In this document: positions 51,387 to 56,440 of the stretch, in pieces
How the letters are laid out: the number at the start of each line of letters is the position of its first letter
Position numbering within the stretch: the first letter of the stretch is position 1
Source of the DNA: Muscardinus avellanarius
Taxonomy: Eukaryota; Chordata; Mammalia; Rodentia; Gliridae
Assembly: GCA_963383645.1 (NCBI GenBank)
Contig: OY726571.1
Location: 75,375,860-75,439,859 of the forward strand
Length of the DNA: 64,000 nt
Reading direction: 5' to 3'
Notes under the pieces: model-generated
Told to the model about the DNA's origin: nothing
What the model saw: only the letters and a program-made list of their open reading frames with translations
The model's database searches: none
Position numbers and translations under genes: made by a program

Positions 51387-52479
51387 AAAAAAGAACGGGT
51401 GAGTAGGTGGTGTGCCTCGCTTGTAGCATGCATTTTGGATAAACTGATCTGTACTACTCACTCCCCAAGTCACTAAACTGTCTCATACCTCCCATCCTCC
51501 TGTGCGGCCGCTCAGCTCCAAAACTGAGAGCTGTGGTTCACATTTAACTTTCTTTCATATCTCACTTCTTTCATTTTTAACTACTTCCTCAAATGGCAAC
51601 AGCTTTCACCGCGTTTCCAAGTGAAAGAAAACTCTCCCTTGAAGAGGACCTCTACTGAAGTTCAGCAGATACAGAAATAGCTTCAAACATTAAAACACTC
51701 CCAGGACTCGCATTAATAACGTCCCCTAGGTCTTAACGTGCGCTTACATGAAAGACCTTTTCCGAGCACTTCCAAAACCAGAGATGAGTAATGAAATCCG
51801 CAAAAAGAAAACCCCCCTTTAACAAGTGGAAAAGCGCGCTCTCAACACCCTGGCTTAGGGGCTGGCGGATGAGGCGCGCCTCCCGGGCCGCCTGTCAAAC
51901 ACCAGGGAACGTGATGCACGCACGTTCGCGGGCGAGAAGTCAAGTGCACCACCGAAGCCGCCACCCTAAGGAGGACACAACACACCAGGACACCCCAAGT
52001 CAACTCTGCCATCGCTCAACACGCAAAAAACAAAACAAGGAAGCCTAAAACATCAGGACACACCAAGTCAACTCTGCCGTCGCTCAACACGGAGAAAAAA
52101 AAAAAGGGAAACCTAAAACATCAGAGCACACTAAGTCAACTCTCTGCCATCGTTCAAGATGCAAAAGTAAATAAGTAAATAAATAAATAAAATTCTTGCA
52201 AACACAAAACAACACCACTCGGATTCAATGCCTCTGGGCGCCAAAAAGAGCGGAACGGCCGGCTGGGCGGGAGGGGCGTCGGGTGGGAGCATCCATCGCC
52301 GCGGTGCCCCCGCGCCCACCTTTCTCCTCCTCGTCGTCGTCCTCCTCTTCCTCGTCGTCGTCGTCGTCCTCCTCCTCCTCCTCGCATTCCTCCCTGCGGC
52401 CGGGCAGCTCGGGCTCCCGCTCGGACGCGGGCTGGGCGGGGGTTCCCTCTCCCTCCGCGGCGGAGGCCGAGGCGGACAT
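28099..52479 (-). CDS. DEK: DEK chromatin protein, complete coding region in ten exons
   Basis: DEK is an abundant nuclear protein that bends and supercoils DNA, chaperones histones (H3.3), and takes part in splicing fidelity and DNA repair; in human leukaemia it is fused to NUP214 (family knowledge). Ten minus-strand exons with GT-AG boundaries join into 379 codons plus TGA; human has 375. Order: acidic N-terminus (residues about 31-53), pseudo-SAP/SAP region (about 80-190, with CEIERIHFFLSKKKTDELRN and FRNAMLKSICEVLDLERSGV), a second acidic Ser/Asp/Glu tract (about 222-258), a Lys-rich tract, and the C-terminal winged-helix-like DNA-binding domain ending KTTVKELIS. All exon junctions keep frame and no lesion is seen. 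A non-coding exon 1 precedes it in the CpG island. It converges with KDM1B, the arrangement seen in other mammals. Confidence 0.97.
28531..28599 (-). CDS. DEK: DEK exon: C-terminal DNA-binding domain
   Basis: Twenty-three codons: VYENYPAYDLTERKDFIKTT VKE, residues 354-376. Acceptor ACCTATAG... is read here as CTATAG|GTATAT, donor GTAAGT, both phase 0. It lies in the C-terminal domain that binds DNA and mediates multimerisation; human has YPTYD. Confidence 0.96.
28858..29034 (-). repeat. Old SINE, antisense strand of window
   Basis: GAGACTGAACCCAGACGCTC through TTGCCTCAGCCTCCCTAGTA to GAATGCCTGGCT; strongly diverged. Confidence 0.8.
29240..29425. mobile_element. hAT-type DNA transposon fragment
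   Basis: GGCCGAGTAAATACTTT, CTGTCACAACTGCTCAAT and TGCCACTGTAG, ending TGGAGTTGGCCAACCC, follow a short non-autonomous hAT (Charlie-group) element. I am unsure of the exact family. Confidence 0.55.
29665..29857 (+). repeat. SINE of the deleted-B1, rearranged-ID lineage, sense
   Basis: AGCCGGGCGTGGTGG, AAGCCAGCCGCGCATGCTGG, GGGCTTCCAGGAACACC. Flanks AAGAACCCTTATTTT and AAGAGCCCTTACTTT are a slightly aged 15-bp target duplication. Confidence 0.9.
30403..30618 (+). repeat. SINE, sense, intact link
   Basis: AGCCAGGCGTGGTGGCGCAC to CACCCCTAGTACCACAC, with CCAAACCA on both sides. Confidence 0.9.
30690..31000 (-). mobile_element. Old LINE-1 fragment
   Basis: AACCATTCCCTATTGATGGC, CATTTAGGTTGTTTCTGATT and AGAACTAGAAATGGAAATG are typical of antisense L1M 3' sequence. 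Confidence 0.65.
31254..31401 (-). repeat. B1-like monomer with its own target duplication
   Basis: Only a left half is present, yet TTACTCTTACTTTT stands on both sides, so it was inserted as a monomer (or truncated at reverse transcription) instead of decaying from a dimer. Confidence 0.87.
31742..31830. repeat. Three-unit minisatellite of about 30 bp
   Basis: CTAACAC.GCGTCATCCCCAG repeats three times with 28-31 bp spacing (31742, 31772, 31800). It appears to have grown from an antisense ID-like tail (ATCCACCCTAGCGCCCTG) just before it. A 22-A run follows at about 31915-31938. Confidence 0.85.
32225..32383 (-). repeat. Old SINE, antisense
   Basis: TACACTCCCAGCCCTTTTTA to ATCATGTCTAGCT; diverged. 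Confidence 0.78.
32638..32857 (-). repeat. SINE, antisense, target duplication TATGAAACCATT
   Basis: T-run, GGTACTGGGGGTGGAAGCCA to CCATGCCCGGCT. The flank TATGAAACCATT stands before and after. Confidence 0.92.
32999..33212 (-). repeat. SINE with deleted B1 segment but normal ID half, antisense
   Basis: GATGGAACCCAGGGGCCTTC shows the normal ID half, while GTCTCTTAAGCCAGCGCGGC shows the B1 replacement. Perfect duplication AGATTCTGGCTTTTT at 32984-32998 and 33213-33227. Confidence 0.93.
33544..33692 (-). CDS. DEK: DEK exon: C-terminal domain, first part
   Basis: Residues 304-353: ESESEDSSDDEPLIKKLKKP then PTDEELKETVKKLLANANLE and EVTMKQICKE. It is acidic at the start, then enters the winged-helix-like fold. 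Acceptor TGTTTAG, donor GTAATG. The final residues read CKE against human CKK. Confidence 0.96.
33989..34124 (-). CDS. DEK: DEK exon: lysine-rich tract
   Basis: Residues 259-303: PPKKTSKREKSKPKATPKSK then KSVKSANVKKADSSTTKKNQ and NSSKK. Nuclear-localisation-type basic clusters are evident. Acceptor CCAATAG, donor GTAGGT, and the final G starts a split Glu codon. Confidence 0.96.
34125..35250 (-). other. DEK: DEK intronic sequence, no SINE
   Basis: AT-rich. One old L2/MIR-like 3' end sits at about 34450-34575 (CCCCAGCACCTACAATAGTG CCTGGCACA pattern). Nothing else is recognised. Confidence 0.55.
35251..35530 (+). repeat. SINE with two ID units (B1-ID-ID), sense
   Basis: One B1-like half is followed by two ID units in a row, each ending CCCAGTACCA or CTCAGTACCA, with an AATAAATAAATAAA link between them. 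Confidence 0.83.
35544..35748 (+). repeat. SINE, sense
   Basis: AGCTGGGTGTGGTAGTACAA to GGTTCAAATCTTAGTTCC; it has an extra AACCTAGGGAGACCC segment like the copy at 14412. Confidence 0.85.
35900..36020. mobile_element. Possible L2/MIR 3' remnant
   Basis: TAGACTGTCAGCTCCTCAAA and GCAAAATGCTCAGGTATAGA follow the pattern of L2-type 3' ends. Confidence 0.4.
36143..36365 (+). repeat. Two damaged SINEs, sense
   Basis: A 5'-truncated copy (36143-36230, starting in the GCAACTTAGTGAGACC part) is followed by an internally deleted one (36255-36365). Confidence 0.75.
36588..36785 (+). repeat. SINE of the deleted-B1, rearranged-ID lineage, sense, 14-bp duplication
   Basis: AGCCGGGCGTGGTGG, AAAGCCAATGCTGGATTAAG, GGGCTTCCAGGAACTCC. 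AAAAAGTACTGGTC flanks perfectly at 36574-36587 and 36786-36799. Confidence 0.93.
36800..38523 (-). other. DEK: DEK intronic sequence, no SINE
   Basis: A 1.7-kb AT-rich stretch without a recognised transposon or exon. Confidence 0.5.
38524..38814 (-). repeat. SINE, antisense, with a 51-bp internal duplication
   Basis: GAACCCAGGGGCATTGCACC to CAGCATGCCCGGC. The segment starting CTCAGCCTCCC occurs at 38706 and again at 38757 with AATGCTGGGGTTACAAGCTT in each. CCCCATTCTTT flanks both ends. Confidence 0.9.
38875..39340. mobile_element. MIR element split by a SINE
   Basis: AATAACAGTAACTAATACTT at the left and CCCAATTTACTGAGGGGAAA, CTTGCCCAAAGTCAAAGAGT at the right match MIR. A younger SINE sits between them. 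Confidence 0.78.
38940..39162 (-). repeat. SINE, antisense, inserted in MIR
   Basis: (TTTA)n, GGAGATGGAACCTAGGAGCA to ACCGCCACGCCCCGCT. Confidence 0.88.
39575..39779 (-). repeat. SINE, antisense, with (TTTA)n tail
   Basis: TTTATTTATTTATTTACTTA then GATAGAACCCAGAGGC to CACCACACCTGGCT. Confidence 0.88.
39920..40050. mobile_element. MER20-like hAT-Charlie fragment
   Basis: CATCTGGCAACATCTGGAGA, CCCCTCACAACGAAGAG, TTATCTAGCCCAATGTGTCA match the MER20 pattern from memory. Confidence 0.65.
40760..40945 (-). CDS. DEK: DEK exon: second acidic Ser/Asp/Glu tract
   Basis: Sixty-two codons, residues 197-258: PLPKSKKTPSKGNKKERNSS then CPEILSDESSSDEDEKKNKE and ESEEE. The serines amid acids are typical CK2 target sites in DEK. 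Acceptor TATACAG, donor GTAACA. One Glu is missing relative to human (KNKESS). Confidence 0.96.
40946..41833 (-). other. DEK: DEK intronic sequence, no recognised repeat
   Basis: AT-rich and without SINEs. No exon-like segment was seen. Confidence 0.5.
41834..42141 (+). mobile_element. Tigger-type DNA transposon, non-autonomous
   Basis: TATGCCTAATCTGAAAATGC, CTGACATGATGTTACAAGTA, CCTTCAGGCTATGTGTAGAA, TTCATGTTTAGACTTGAGTA, ending GGATATTTGATACTCAAC. Order and length match an ancient Tigger-group MITE; the family name is uncertain. Confidence 0.68.
42437..42648 (+). repeat. Old SINE, sense
   Basis: ACTGGGCTCAGTGGTTCACA to GTTCAATCTCTAGTGATG; diverged, with an ID half closer to the ancestral ID (GCATAGTACTTGCCTGGCAT). 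Confidence 0.78.
42649..43431 (-). other. DEK: DEK intronic sequence, no recognised repeat
   Basis: A 0.8-kb AT-rich stretch. The 78-codon + frame at 42749-42985 lacks any familiar product. Confidence 0.45.
43432..43833 (-). repeat. Old antisense SINE with a younger SINE inside
   Basis: Host pieces 43432-43487 and 43709-43833. The insert (43488-43705) has a T-run, GGTACTGGGGGTGGAACCCA and ends CACGCCCAGCT. CAAGCC flanks the insert on both sides. Confidence 0.87.
44084..44157 (-). repeat. Monomeric ID SINE, antisense
   Basis: CAGTGCTGGGATCTAACTCA to CACTGAGCTACCTCCACG; no B1 half. Confidence 0.8.
44316..44436 (-). CDS. DEK: DEK exon: SAP domain
   Basis: Residues 156-196: FRNAMLKSICEVLDLERSGV then NSELVKRILNFLMHPKPSGK, identical to human over this core. 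The SAP motif binds scaffold/matrix-attachment and cruciform DNA. Acceptor GCTTCAG, donor GTGAGA; the first base completes a split Lys codon. Confidence 0.97.
44857..45081 (-). repeat. SINE of the deleted-B1, rearranged-ID lineage, antisense, 15-bp duplication
   Basis: (TTTA)n tail, GGTACTGGGGTTCCTGGAAG, GTCTCCTAAGCCAGAGCGCG. CTCTGAAGTAGTTTA flanks at 44842-44856 and 45082-45096. Confidence 0.93.
45437..45531 (-). CDS. DEK: DEK exon: pseudo-SAP region
   Basis: Residues 125-155 plus two bases of a Lys codon: VASLKKNVGQFSGFPFEKGS then IQYKKKEEMLKK. Acceptor TTTTCAG, donor GTAAGC. Human has VSSLKK and SVQYKK, both conservative differences. Confidence 0.96.
45711..45865 (+). repeat. Decayed SINE followed by (CA)n
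   Basis: GCTACTCAGGAGGCTGAGGC to CCCTGTCTCAAAATA, then about 26 CA units at 45813-45864. Confidence 0.82.
45930..46140 (-). repeat. SINE, antisense
   Basis: GTGGGTCTGGGGATGGAACC to CACCATGCCCGG. GGATTGTATTCTT and AGATTGTATTCTT are the flanks. Confidence 0.91.
46141..46808 (-). other. DEK: DEK intronic sequence
   Basis: AT-rich; no repeat recognised. The + frame at 46320-46655 has no splice or family support. Confidence 0.5.
46809..46918 (-). CDS. DEK: DEK exon: N-terminal structured domain
   Basis: Residues 88-124: GKGQKLCEIERIHFFLSKKK then TDELRNLHKLLYNRPGT. Acceptor TTTTCTAG, donor GTAAGA. The first two bases complete the Gly codon begun in the exon before. Confidence 0.97.
47206..47307 (-). 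CDS. DEK: DEK exon following the acidic N-terminus
   Basis: Residues 54-87: EKSLIVEGKREKKKVERLTM then QVSSLQREPFTIAQ. The acceptor TTTTTAG is followed by six A bases, the donor is GTAAGT, and a Gly codon is split. The sequence is essentially the human one. Confidence 0.96.
47396..47598 (-). repeat. SINE, antisense
   Basis: GTACTGGGAACTGAAAACAG to CACCACGCCCAGCT. It starts 89 bases upstream (relative to DEK) of the 47206-47307 exon acceptor. Confidence 0.88.
47664..48056 (-). repeat. Two antisense SINEs in series
   Basis: 47664-47868 is moderately intact (GATGGAACCCAGGGTCATTC to CACCACACCCAG). 47899-48056 is old (GGTTGATCCCAAGGAAATTC to CAGCACACCTGTC). Confidence 0.83.
48132..48272 (+). repeat. 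B1-like half-SINE, sense
   Basis: GGCCAGGTGTGGTGGCACAC to CCCTTTTTCAAAATAAAGG; inverted relative to its left neighbour. Confidence 0.82.
48478..48690 (+). repeat. SINE, sense
   Basis: TTATGGTGGCGCATGCTTGT to ATCCCCAATACCGTC; AATGATCA at both flanks. Confidence 0.88.
49013..49147 (+). repeat. Internally deleted old SINE, sense
   Basis: AGCCAGGTGCAGTGACACTA directly into GGCGATGTAGCTCAGTGGTA, then CCAATCCCCATTACC. Confidence 0.78.
49148..49640 (-). other. DEK: DEK intronic sequence, no recognised repeat
   Basis: About 0.5 kb of unique-looking AT-rich sequence. Confidence 0.45.
49641..50209. repeat. Cluster of three SINEs, one antisense and two sense
   Basis: 49641-49803 is antisense; 49806-49990 is a 5'-truncated sense copy joined to it directly; 49996-50196 is a sense copy flanked by AAAAAAAAGTTCC on both sides (13 bp), which landed in the tail of the second. 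Confidence 0.87.
50237..50312. repeat. (CA)n and (CAAG)n microsatellites
   Basis: About 17 CA units to 50272, then roughly six CAAG units (50282-50308). Adjacent to an ID monomer (50339-50416, ACTCAGCTCAGTGGTATAGT). Confidence 0.85.
50339..50416 (+). repeat. Monomeric ID SINE, sense
   Basis: GGGCCAGGGACTCAGCTCAG to CATACCCAGTACCATAG. Confidence 0.78.
50764..50961 (-). repeat. SINE with deleted B1 segment but normal ID half, antisense
   Basis: GGATGGAACCCAGGGGCCTT with GTCTCTTAAGCCAGCTGAGG. Perfect duplication CACCTTGTACTCTT at 50750-50763 and 50962-50975. Confidence 0.93.
51138..51391 (+). repeat. SINE with (GAAA)n tail expansion
   Basis: GCAAGGCACAGTGGCACACA to CAATAATTCCCAGTAACAC, then about 13 GAAA units (51337-51388). 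Confidence 0.86.
51983..52165. repeat. 68-bp tandem repeat, about 2.7 copies
   Basis: Units begin at 51983, 52051 and 52119, an exact 68-base period; each has CAAGTCAACTCT then GCC.TCG.TCAA and an A-rich end. It lies in DEK intron 2, 155 bases from the donor of the first coding exon. Confidence 0.9.
52320..52479 (-). CDS. DEK: DEK first coding exon with acidic tract
   Basis: Starts ATG at 52479 and reads MSASASAAEGEGTPAQPASE then REPELPGRREECEEEEEDDD and further Asp/Glu to EEEK (residue 53). The exon itself begins at 52486 after a CCGTCCGCAG acceptor; donor GTGGGC follows 52320. The Asp runs come from GAC repeats and the Glu runs from GAG repeats, giving four more residues than human in total. 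The start fits the known DEK N-terminus MSASAPAAEGEGTP. Confidence 0.96.
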
Positions 52480-52703
52480 GCTGGACCTGCGGACGGGAGG
52501 AAGCGGCTGCCTCGGTGCTCGGTGCCCGGCCCCGGCGGCCCGATCGCCGGCCCGCGGCCTCCCGGCCTCCCTGCCTCCTCCAGCCTCCCTCCCCGCCTCC
52601 CGCCGCCCGAGGCGGGAAGCCGCCGCAGCCCCGTCCCCGCCCGCGCCAGGCCGCCGGCCCTGGGGCCGCGCTCCCCGCGCTCCCCGCGCGCCGCAGTCCT
52701 CAC

Positions 52704-52835
52704 CGCGGGGCCGGGTGCGCGCGAGGGAGCACGGGGGGCGCCGGGGCGCCGAGGCCGAGGCCGAGGGAGCCCGCGGGCCGCTGCCTGGCGTGGGGCTCCT
52801 GCCGCGCGCCGCGCTACGCGGAATCAACAAGATTT
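52704..52835 (-). other. DEK: DEK non-coding exon 1 (5' end approximate)
   Basis: A GTGAGG donor on the minus strand lies at 52698-52703, 211 bases ahead of the exon-2 acceptor. The transcription start should lie near 52800-52840, just downstream of the YY1-type element. The 5' limit is inferred from promoter layout, not seen. Confidence 0.55.
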
Positions 52836-52836
52836 T

Positions 52837-52847
52837 CAAAATGGCGG
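52837..52847 (-). promoter_or_regulatory. DEK: YY1-type element CCGCCATTTTG
   Basis: Minus-strand CCGCCATTTTG, a full YY1 consensus, about where the start site should be. Reports on the human DEK promoter describe functional YY1 and NF-Y sites, and this element with the nearby CCAAT box reproduces that pair. Confidence 0.75.
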
Positions 52848-52875
52848 TTCGGGAAGGAGAGCGGGAATGCGGCGG

Positions 52876-52884
52876 CCAATCAGG
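52876..52884 (-). promoter_or_regulatory. DEK: Inverted CCAAT box (NF-Y type)
   Basis: CCAATCAGG on the + strand, that is CCTGATTGG relative to DEK, about 30 bases upstream of the YY1 element. The flanks match the NF-Y preference. Confidence 0.75.
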
Positions 52885-52896
52885 CGCGAGCGGGGC

Positions 52897-52904
52897 TTGG
52901 CGCG
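52897..52904 (-). promoter_or_regulatory. DEK: E2F-like site TTGGCGCG
   Basis: TTGGCGCG on the + strand, upstream of the CCAAT box. DEK is a known E2F target, so the match is plausible, but GC-rich sequence produces such sites by chance. Confidence 0.4.
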
Positions 52905-53273
52905 CGCGGGCGGGGGCGGGGCTGCGGGCCTGCGGAGCGGGAGGGCCGCGGCTGGGGGGTCCCCGCAGGGCGGCGGCCGGGACCCCGGCGGCCCGGCCCG
53001 GAGCCGGAGCTCGCCCCGCGGCCTGCGCCCCGGCTGTCGCCGCCTGGCGTTCCGGGAGAGAGGCTGGGCGGTTCCGGGAGCGCCCGCGCGGCCGGGAAGT
53101 TCGGGGATCCCCCAAGTCGTGGGGGCGGGGATCTACTAAATCTTGGGTCTCTTTGGTGTCCCGGAGATCACAGTGGGGAATGATCCCCAACTCAGCCCTG
53201 CATCTGGCACTTGCAGATGCACCCTAAAGAGAAGCCCCTAGCACCTTACTCCACACCAGAGATGTGTAAATAG

Positions 53274-53281
53274 ATTTGCAT
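53274..53281 (+). promoter_or_regulatory. Perfect octamer ATTTGCAT
   Basis: A POU/OCT consensus about 440 bp upstream of the DEK start region, just outside the CpG island. It is a single 8-base match, so chance is possible. Confidence 0.25.
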
Positions 53282-53304
53282 GCCAGTTAGTGTTGGACGA
53301 ATCC

Positions 53305-53350
53305 TTCCTCTCTCTCTGTCTCTGTCTCTCTCTGTCTGTCTCTCTCTTCG
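53305..53350. repeat. (CT)n-rich pyrimidine tract
   Basis: CTCTCTCTCTGTCTCTGTCT and similar for about 45 bases. Confidence 0.8.
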
Positions 53351-53734
53351 CAGGTACCTTTTAAATTCTGTATTTCAAAACCAACGCAGTGTTCTGCCCC
53401 CTCCAATGCTGCCCTTTTGTATGGAATTTTCATCGTTTTCTCCCGCAACCAACAGCTGTCCAAAGAATCCTTTTACCCAGTGGATTTAACCAGGGCCATA
53501 ACAAGACATTTTCTTCTTCCCTCTCTTTTCCTTTCGCGCCTCCTATCCAAAGTATAAGGGGATCCTGTCATTTCTACTGTAAAATTCCATACTATTTTCC
53601 CAGTTTGCTGTTTTGGCTCGCGTCCTTTGCCCTCTTTGGATGACAACATAGCTTGTCGCCGGTTTGTGCCTTGCATATCGCTGACCCCAGCCCCCAGGAG
53701 TCACACTATACTCAAGGTGATTTTTATTTATTTG

Positions 53735-53813
53735 TTTAGTTTTTTTTTTTTTTTTTTTTTTGTAGTACTGGGGGTGGAGCCCAGGGACTTTTCTATCTCC
53801 GGGCTATCCTCCC

Positions 53814-53845
<32 letters not shown>

Positions 53846-54168
53846 CGATCGATATAGATAGATAGATAGATAGATAGATATGTACTTTATTTGGAAACAG
53901 GGTCTCACTAAATTGCTGAAGCTGGCTTTGAACCTGTGCCTCCTGTCTGGGATTATAAGCATGCGTCACCACTCCTGGCCTGATTTGATTTTTTTTTTTT
54001 TTAATACTGGGAAATGAATCCAGGGACATTCTCTTCCGAGCTACACTCCGGCCCCCTTTATGTTTTTTACTGAAATGGGATCTCGCTAAATTTCTGAGGC
54101 TGGCCTGGAACCTGTGATCCTCCTGTCGCAGCCTCCCAAATACCACGATTACAGGTGTATACTACCAA
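53735..54168 (-). repeat. Two antisense SINEs, the first with a (GATA)n core
   Basis: 53735-53979 has a T-run, GGGGGTGGAGCCCAGGGACT, then 66 bases of GATA/GATC repeats (53815-53882), then TTTATTTGGAAACAGGGTC. 53990-54168 is an older copy. Confidence 0.88.
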
Positions 54169-54224
54169 AACCCTGACCCCCCCCTCCACTAAGGTGATAT
54201 ATTAAAAAAAAAAAAGTTACCAGA

Positions 54225-54515
54225 TTGAAAACTCTCTTGCTGAACACTCTGCAACGTCTCTCATTATACTTGGAATACAACCCAAAATCCGTATTCAAGA
54301 TCCTACCTATTCCAGTTGGTGACAAACTCTCTAATCTCCTTCCAGATAAGATTGGCTATTTCAGCGACACAGCCTTCTTTGATGTTCTTCCAAGAGGGGA
54401 TGTTCATTCCCACGTTTTGGGCTTTGCACTTTTTTTTTTCCTGTTAGGACTGTTCTTTCTGGATTATCAGATGACTTGCTTTTTTATTTTTCCTCCCCCC
54501 AAGACCATCACTATG
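54225..54515. mobile_element. L2 LINE 3' fragment
   Basis: GTTGGTGACAAACTCTC, GGGGATGTTCATTCCCACGT and TTTTGGGCTTTGCACTTTTT resemble the L2 segment that reads CTGCCTCAGGGCCTTTGCAC in better copies. It is old and diverged. Confidence 0.5.
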
Positions 54516-54621
54516 TCCTTATTGTTCCTTTTTATTTATTTCATTCATGCAAAATATCAGTTGAACATCTACCCTCTGCCTGTTAGAAGAAGCTAGAGCA
54601 AGACCAAGTGCCTGCCATCTT

Positions 54622-54800
54622 TTTTTTTTTTTTTGGTGGTACTGGGGTTCCTGGAAACCCTTCTACCTCTGGGCTACACTCCCAGACCTATTTTTATACT
54701 TTTTTATTTGGAAACAGGGTCTCTTAAGCCAGTGCGGCTGGCTTCGAGCTCCGCCTCCCAAGCGCAGGGATTACAAGCGTGTTGCCACCATGCCCGGCAT
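54622..54800 (-). repeat. SINE of the deleted-B1, rearranged-ID lineage, antisense, 15-bp duplication
   Basis: GGTACTGGGGTTCCTGGAAA, GTCTCTTAAGCCAGTGCGGC, also a small deletion before GCCTCCCAAGCGC. AGTGCCTGCCATCTT flanks at 54607-54621 and 54801-54815. Confidence 0.93.
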
Positions 54801-54949
54801 AGTGCCTGCCATCTTGAAGCCTACATTTTAGTTGAGACAATGTACAAATAAATAAATATATTCTATGATAAATAGTTGTAAAGCAGATTAAAGGAGATAG
54901 GAGTAACAGTAGGGGGGGTTTACATATTTTACAAATATATATATATATA

Positions 54950-55154
54950 ATTTACTTGTGGGTCTAGGGATGGAACCCAGGGGCATTCTACCTCTGAGCT
55001 ACACCCCCAGCCCTATTTTTATTTTTTATTTGAAAACAGGGTCTCACTAAGTTGTGGAGGGCCTCATTAAGTAGCTGAGGCTGTCTACACACACCGATCC
55101 TCCAGTCTCAGCCTCCTGAATGCTGGGATTGCAAGCGTGCACCACCACACCTGG
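54950..55154 (-). repeat. SINE, antisense
   Basis: GTGGGTCTAGGGATGGAACC to CACCACACCTGG, with TA-rich flanks on both sides. Confidence 0.88.
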
Positions 55155-55231
55155 TAAATATATATGTTTATATAAATTACTTATGCATTTTATATATGTT
55201 TAAGGAAAGTCTTGTTAAGAAGATGACGTTT

Positions 55232-55438
55232 GATGCCGGGCATGGTGGCGCACCCTTGTAATCCCTGCGCTTGGGAGGCGGAGACAGGAGGATCGCTCAG
55301 GTTCGAAGCCAGCCGCGCTGGCTTAAGGGACCCTGTTTCAAAAATATAAAATAGGTCTGGGAGTGTAGCCTGGAGGTAGAAGGGCTTCCAGGAACCCCAG
55401 TACCACCAAAAAAAAAAAAAAAAAAGAAGAAGAAGAAG
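55232..55438 (+). repeat. SINE of the deleted-B1, rearranged-ID lineage, sense, 15-bp duplication
   Basis: GCCGGGCATGGTGGCGCACC, AAGCCAGCCGCGCTGGCTTA, GGGCTTCCAGGAACCCC, then an A-run and (GAA)n. AAGAAGATGACGTTT flanks at 55217-55231 and 55439-55453. Confidence 0.94.
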
Positions 55439-55487
55439 AAGAAGATGACGTTTAGACAAATAACTTAGTAAAAGAGGAGCAGTGGAA

Positions 55488-55694
55488 GCCTAGCGTGGTG
55501 GCGCAGGCTTATAATCCCAGTACTCGGGAGGCTGAGACAAGGGGATCGCAGGTTCACAGCCAGCCTCAGCTACTTAGTGAGGCCCTCCACTACTTAGTGA
55601 GACCCTGTTTCAAAATAAAGAATAATGGTAATAATAAAAATAGATCTGGGGATATAGCTCAGAGGTAGAATGCCCCTAGGTTCCATCCCCAGTT

Positions 55695-55742
<48 letters not shown>
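55488..55742 (+). repeat. SINE with (CA)n tail
   Basis: GCCTAGCGTGGTGGCGCAGG to CATCCCCAGTTCC, then about 23 CA units (55696-55742). Confidence 0.88.
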
Positions 55743-55746
<4 letters not shown>

Positions 55747-55773
55747 AGAACAGTTGAACAAGACTAGATACAA

Positions 55774-55937
55774 GCCAGAAGTGGTGGCGTATACTTGTAA
55801 TCCCAGCATTCAGGAGGGTGAGACCAGAGGATCGTGCTTTGCGGACAGCCTCAGCTACTCAGTGAGGCCCTCTGCAACTCAGTGAGACCCGGCTGTAGCT
55901 CGGAGGTTGAATGCCCCTACCCGCAAAAAAAAAAAAA
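55774..55937 (+). repeat. SINE, sense, internally deleted, 13-bp duplication
   Basis: GCCAGAAGTGGTGGCGTATA, GAGACCCGGCTGTAGCTCGG: the link between the halves is absent. AGACTAGATACAA flanks at 55761-55773 and 55938-55950. Confidence 0.9.
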
Positions 55938-56230
55938 AGACTAGATACAACCTAAATAATTCTCTAACCTATTTCATGAGGAGATAAGAATCAGTGAGAA
56001 GTCAGGGCTGACTGGGTTTTCGGTTCAATAAGTAAGAACAGTAGCTATTTATTGAGGTGAGGGAGACTTCAGGGGGGAGCTCGGGTGTTTTGTTTTATTT
56101 TGTTTTCAGGGAGGGCCCTGTGGGAGGTGGAAACTAGTTGTTTTCTTTCAGGCTTGACATTCCTGTGAGCATCTAAGTGGAAATGCTGAATAGGCGGTTG
56201 ATATGGGAGTCTAGCGTTAAAGAGAAGCTC

Positions 56231-56440
56231 CCCGGCCTGGTGGCGCACGCTTGTAATCCCCGTGCTTGGGAGGCAGAGACAGGAGGATTGCGCAGGTTCA
56301 AAACCAGCCACACTGGCTTAAGGGACCCTGTTTCTAAATTTTAAAAAAAATATATAAAATAGGTCTGGGAATGTAACCCGGAGGTAGAACGGTTTCTAGG
56401 AACCCCAGTACCACCCAAAAATAAATAAACAAAAAATAAA
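56231..56440 (+). repeat. SINE of the deleted-B1, rearranged-ID lineage, sense
   Basis: GGCCTGGTGGCGCACGCTTG, AACCAGCCACACTGGCTTAA, GGTTTCTAGGAACCCC. AAAGAGAAGCTCC precedes and AAAGAGAAGAAGCTCC follows. Confidence 0.88.

Larger units (their letters stand above)
52225..53125. promoter_or_regulatory. DEK: CpG island, DEK promoter
   Basis: GC- and CpG-dense block with no SINE, in contrast to flanks full of repeats. It contains DEK exon 1, exon 2 and the presumed start site. Long open frames on both strands here are a by-product of high GC content. Confidence 0.9.

Noticed and set aside
51336..51390. Regular repeats that could suggest a CRISPR array
   Set aside because: This and the CA, GATA and TTTA runs are microsatellites without spacers, in a mammalian genome.
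52225..53190. 321-codon minus frame that runs upstream of the DEK ATG in the same frame
   Set aside because: It would need transcription from above the promoter and through exon 1, intron 1 and the exon-2 acceptor; the known DEK N-terminus starts at the internal ATG.
52196..53227. 343-codon + strand frame over the CpG island
   Set aside because: Its serine run is the antisense of the DEK Asp/Glu codons and it crosses the DEK promoter; long frames are expected in such GC-rich sequence.
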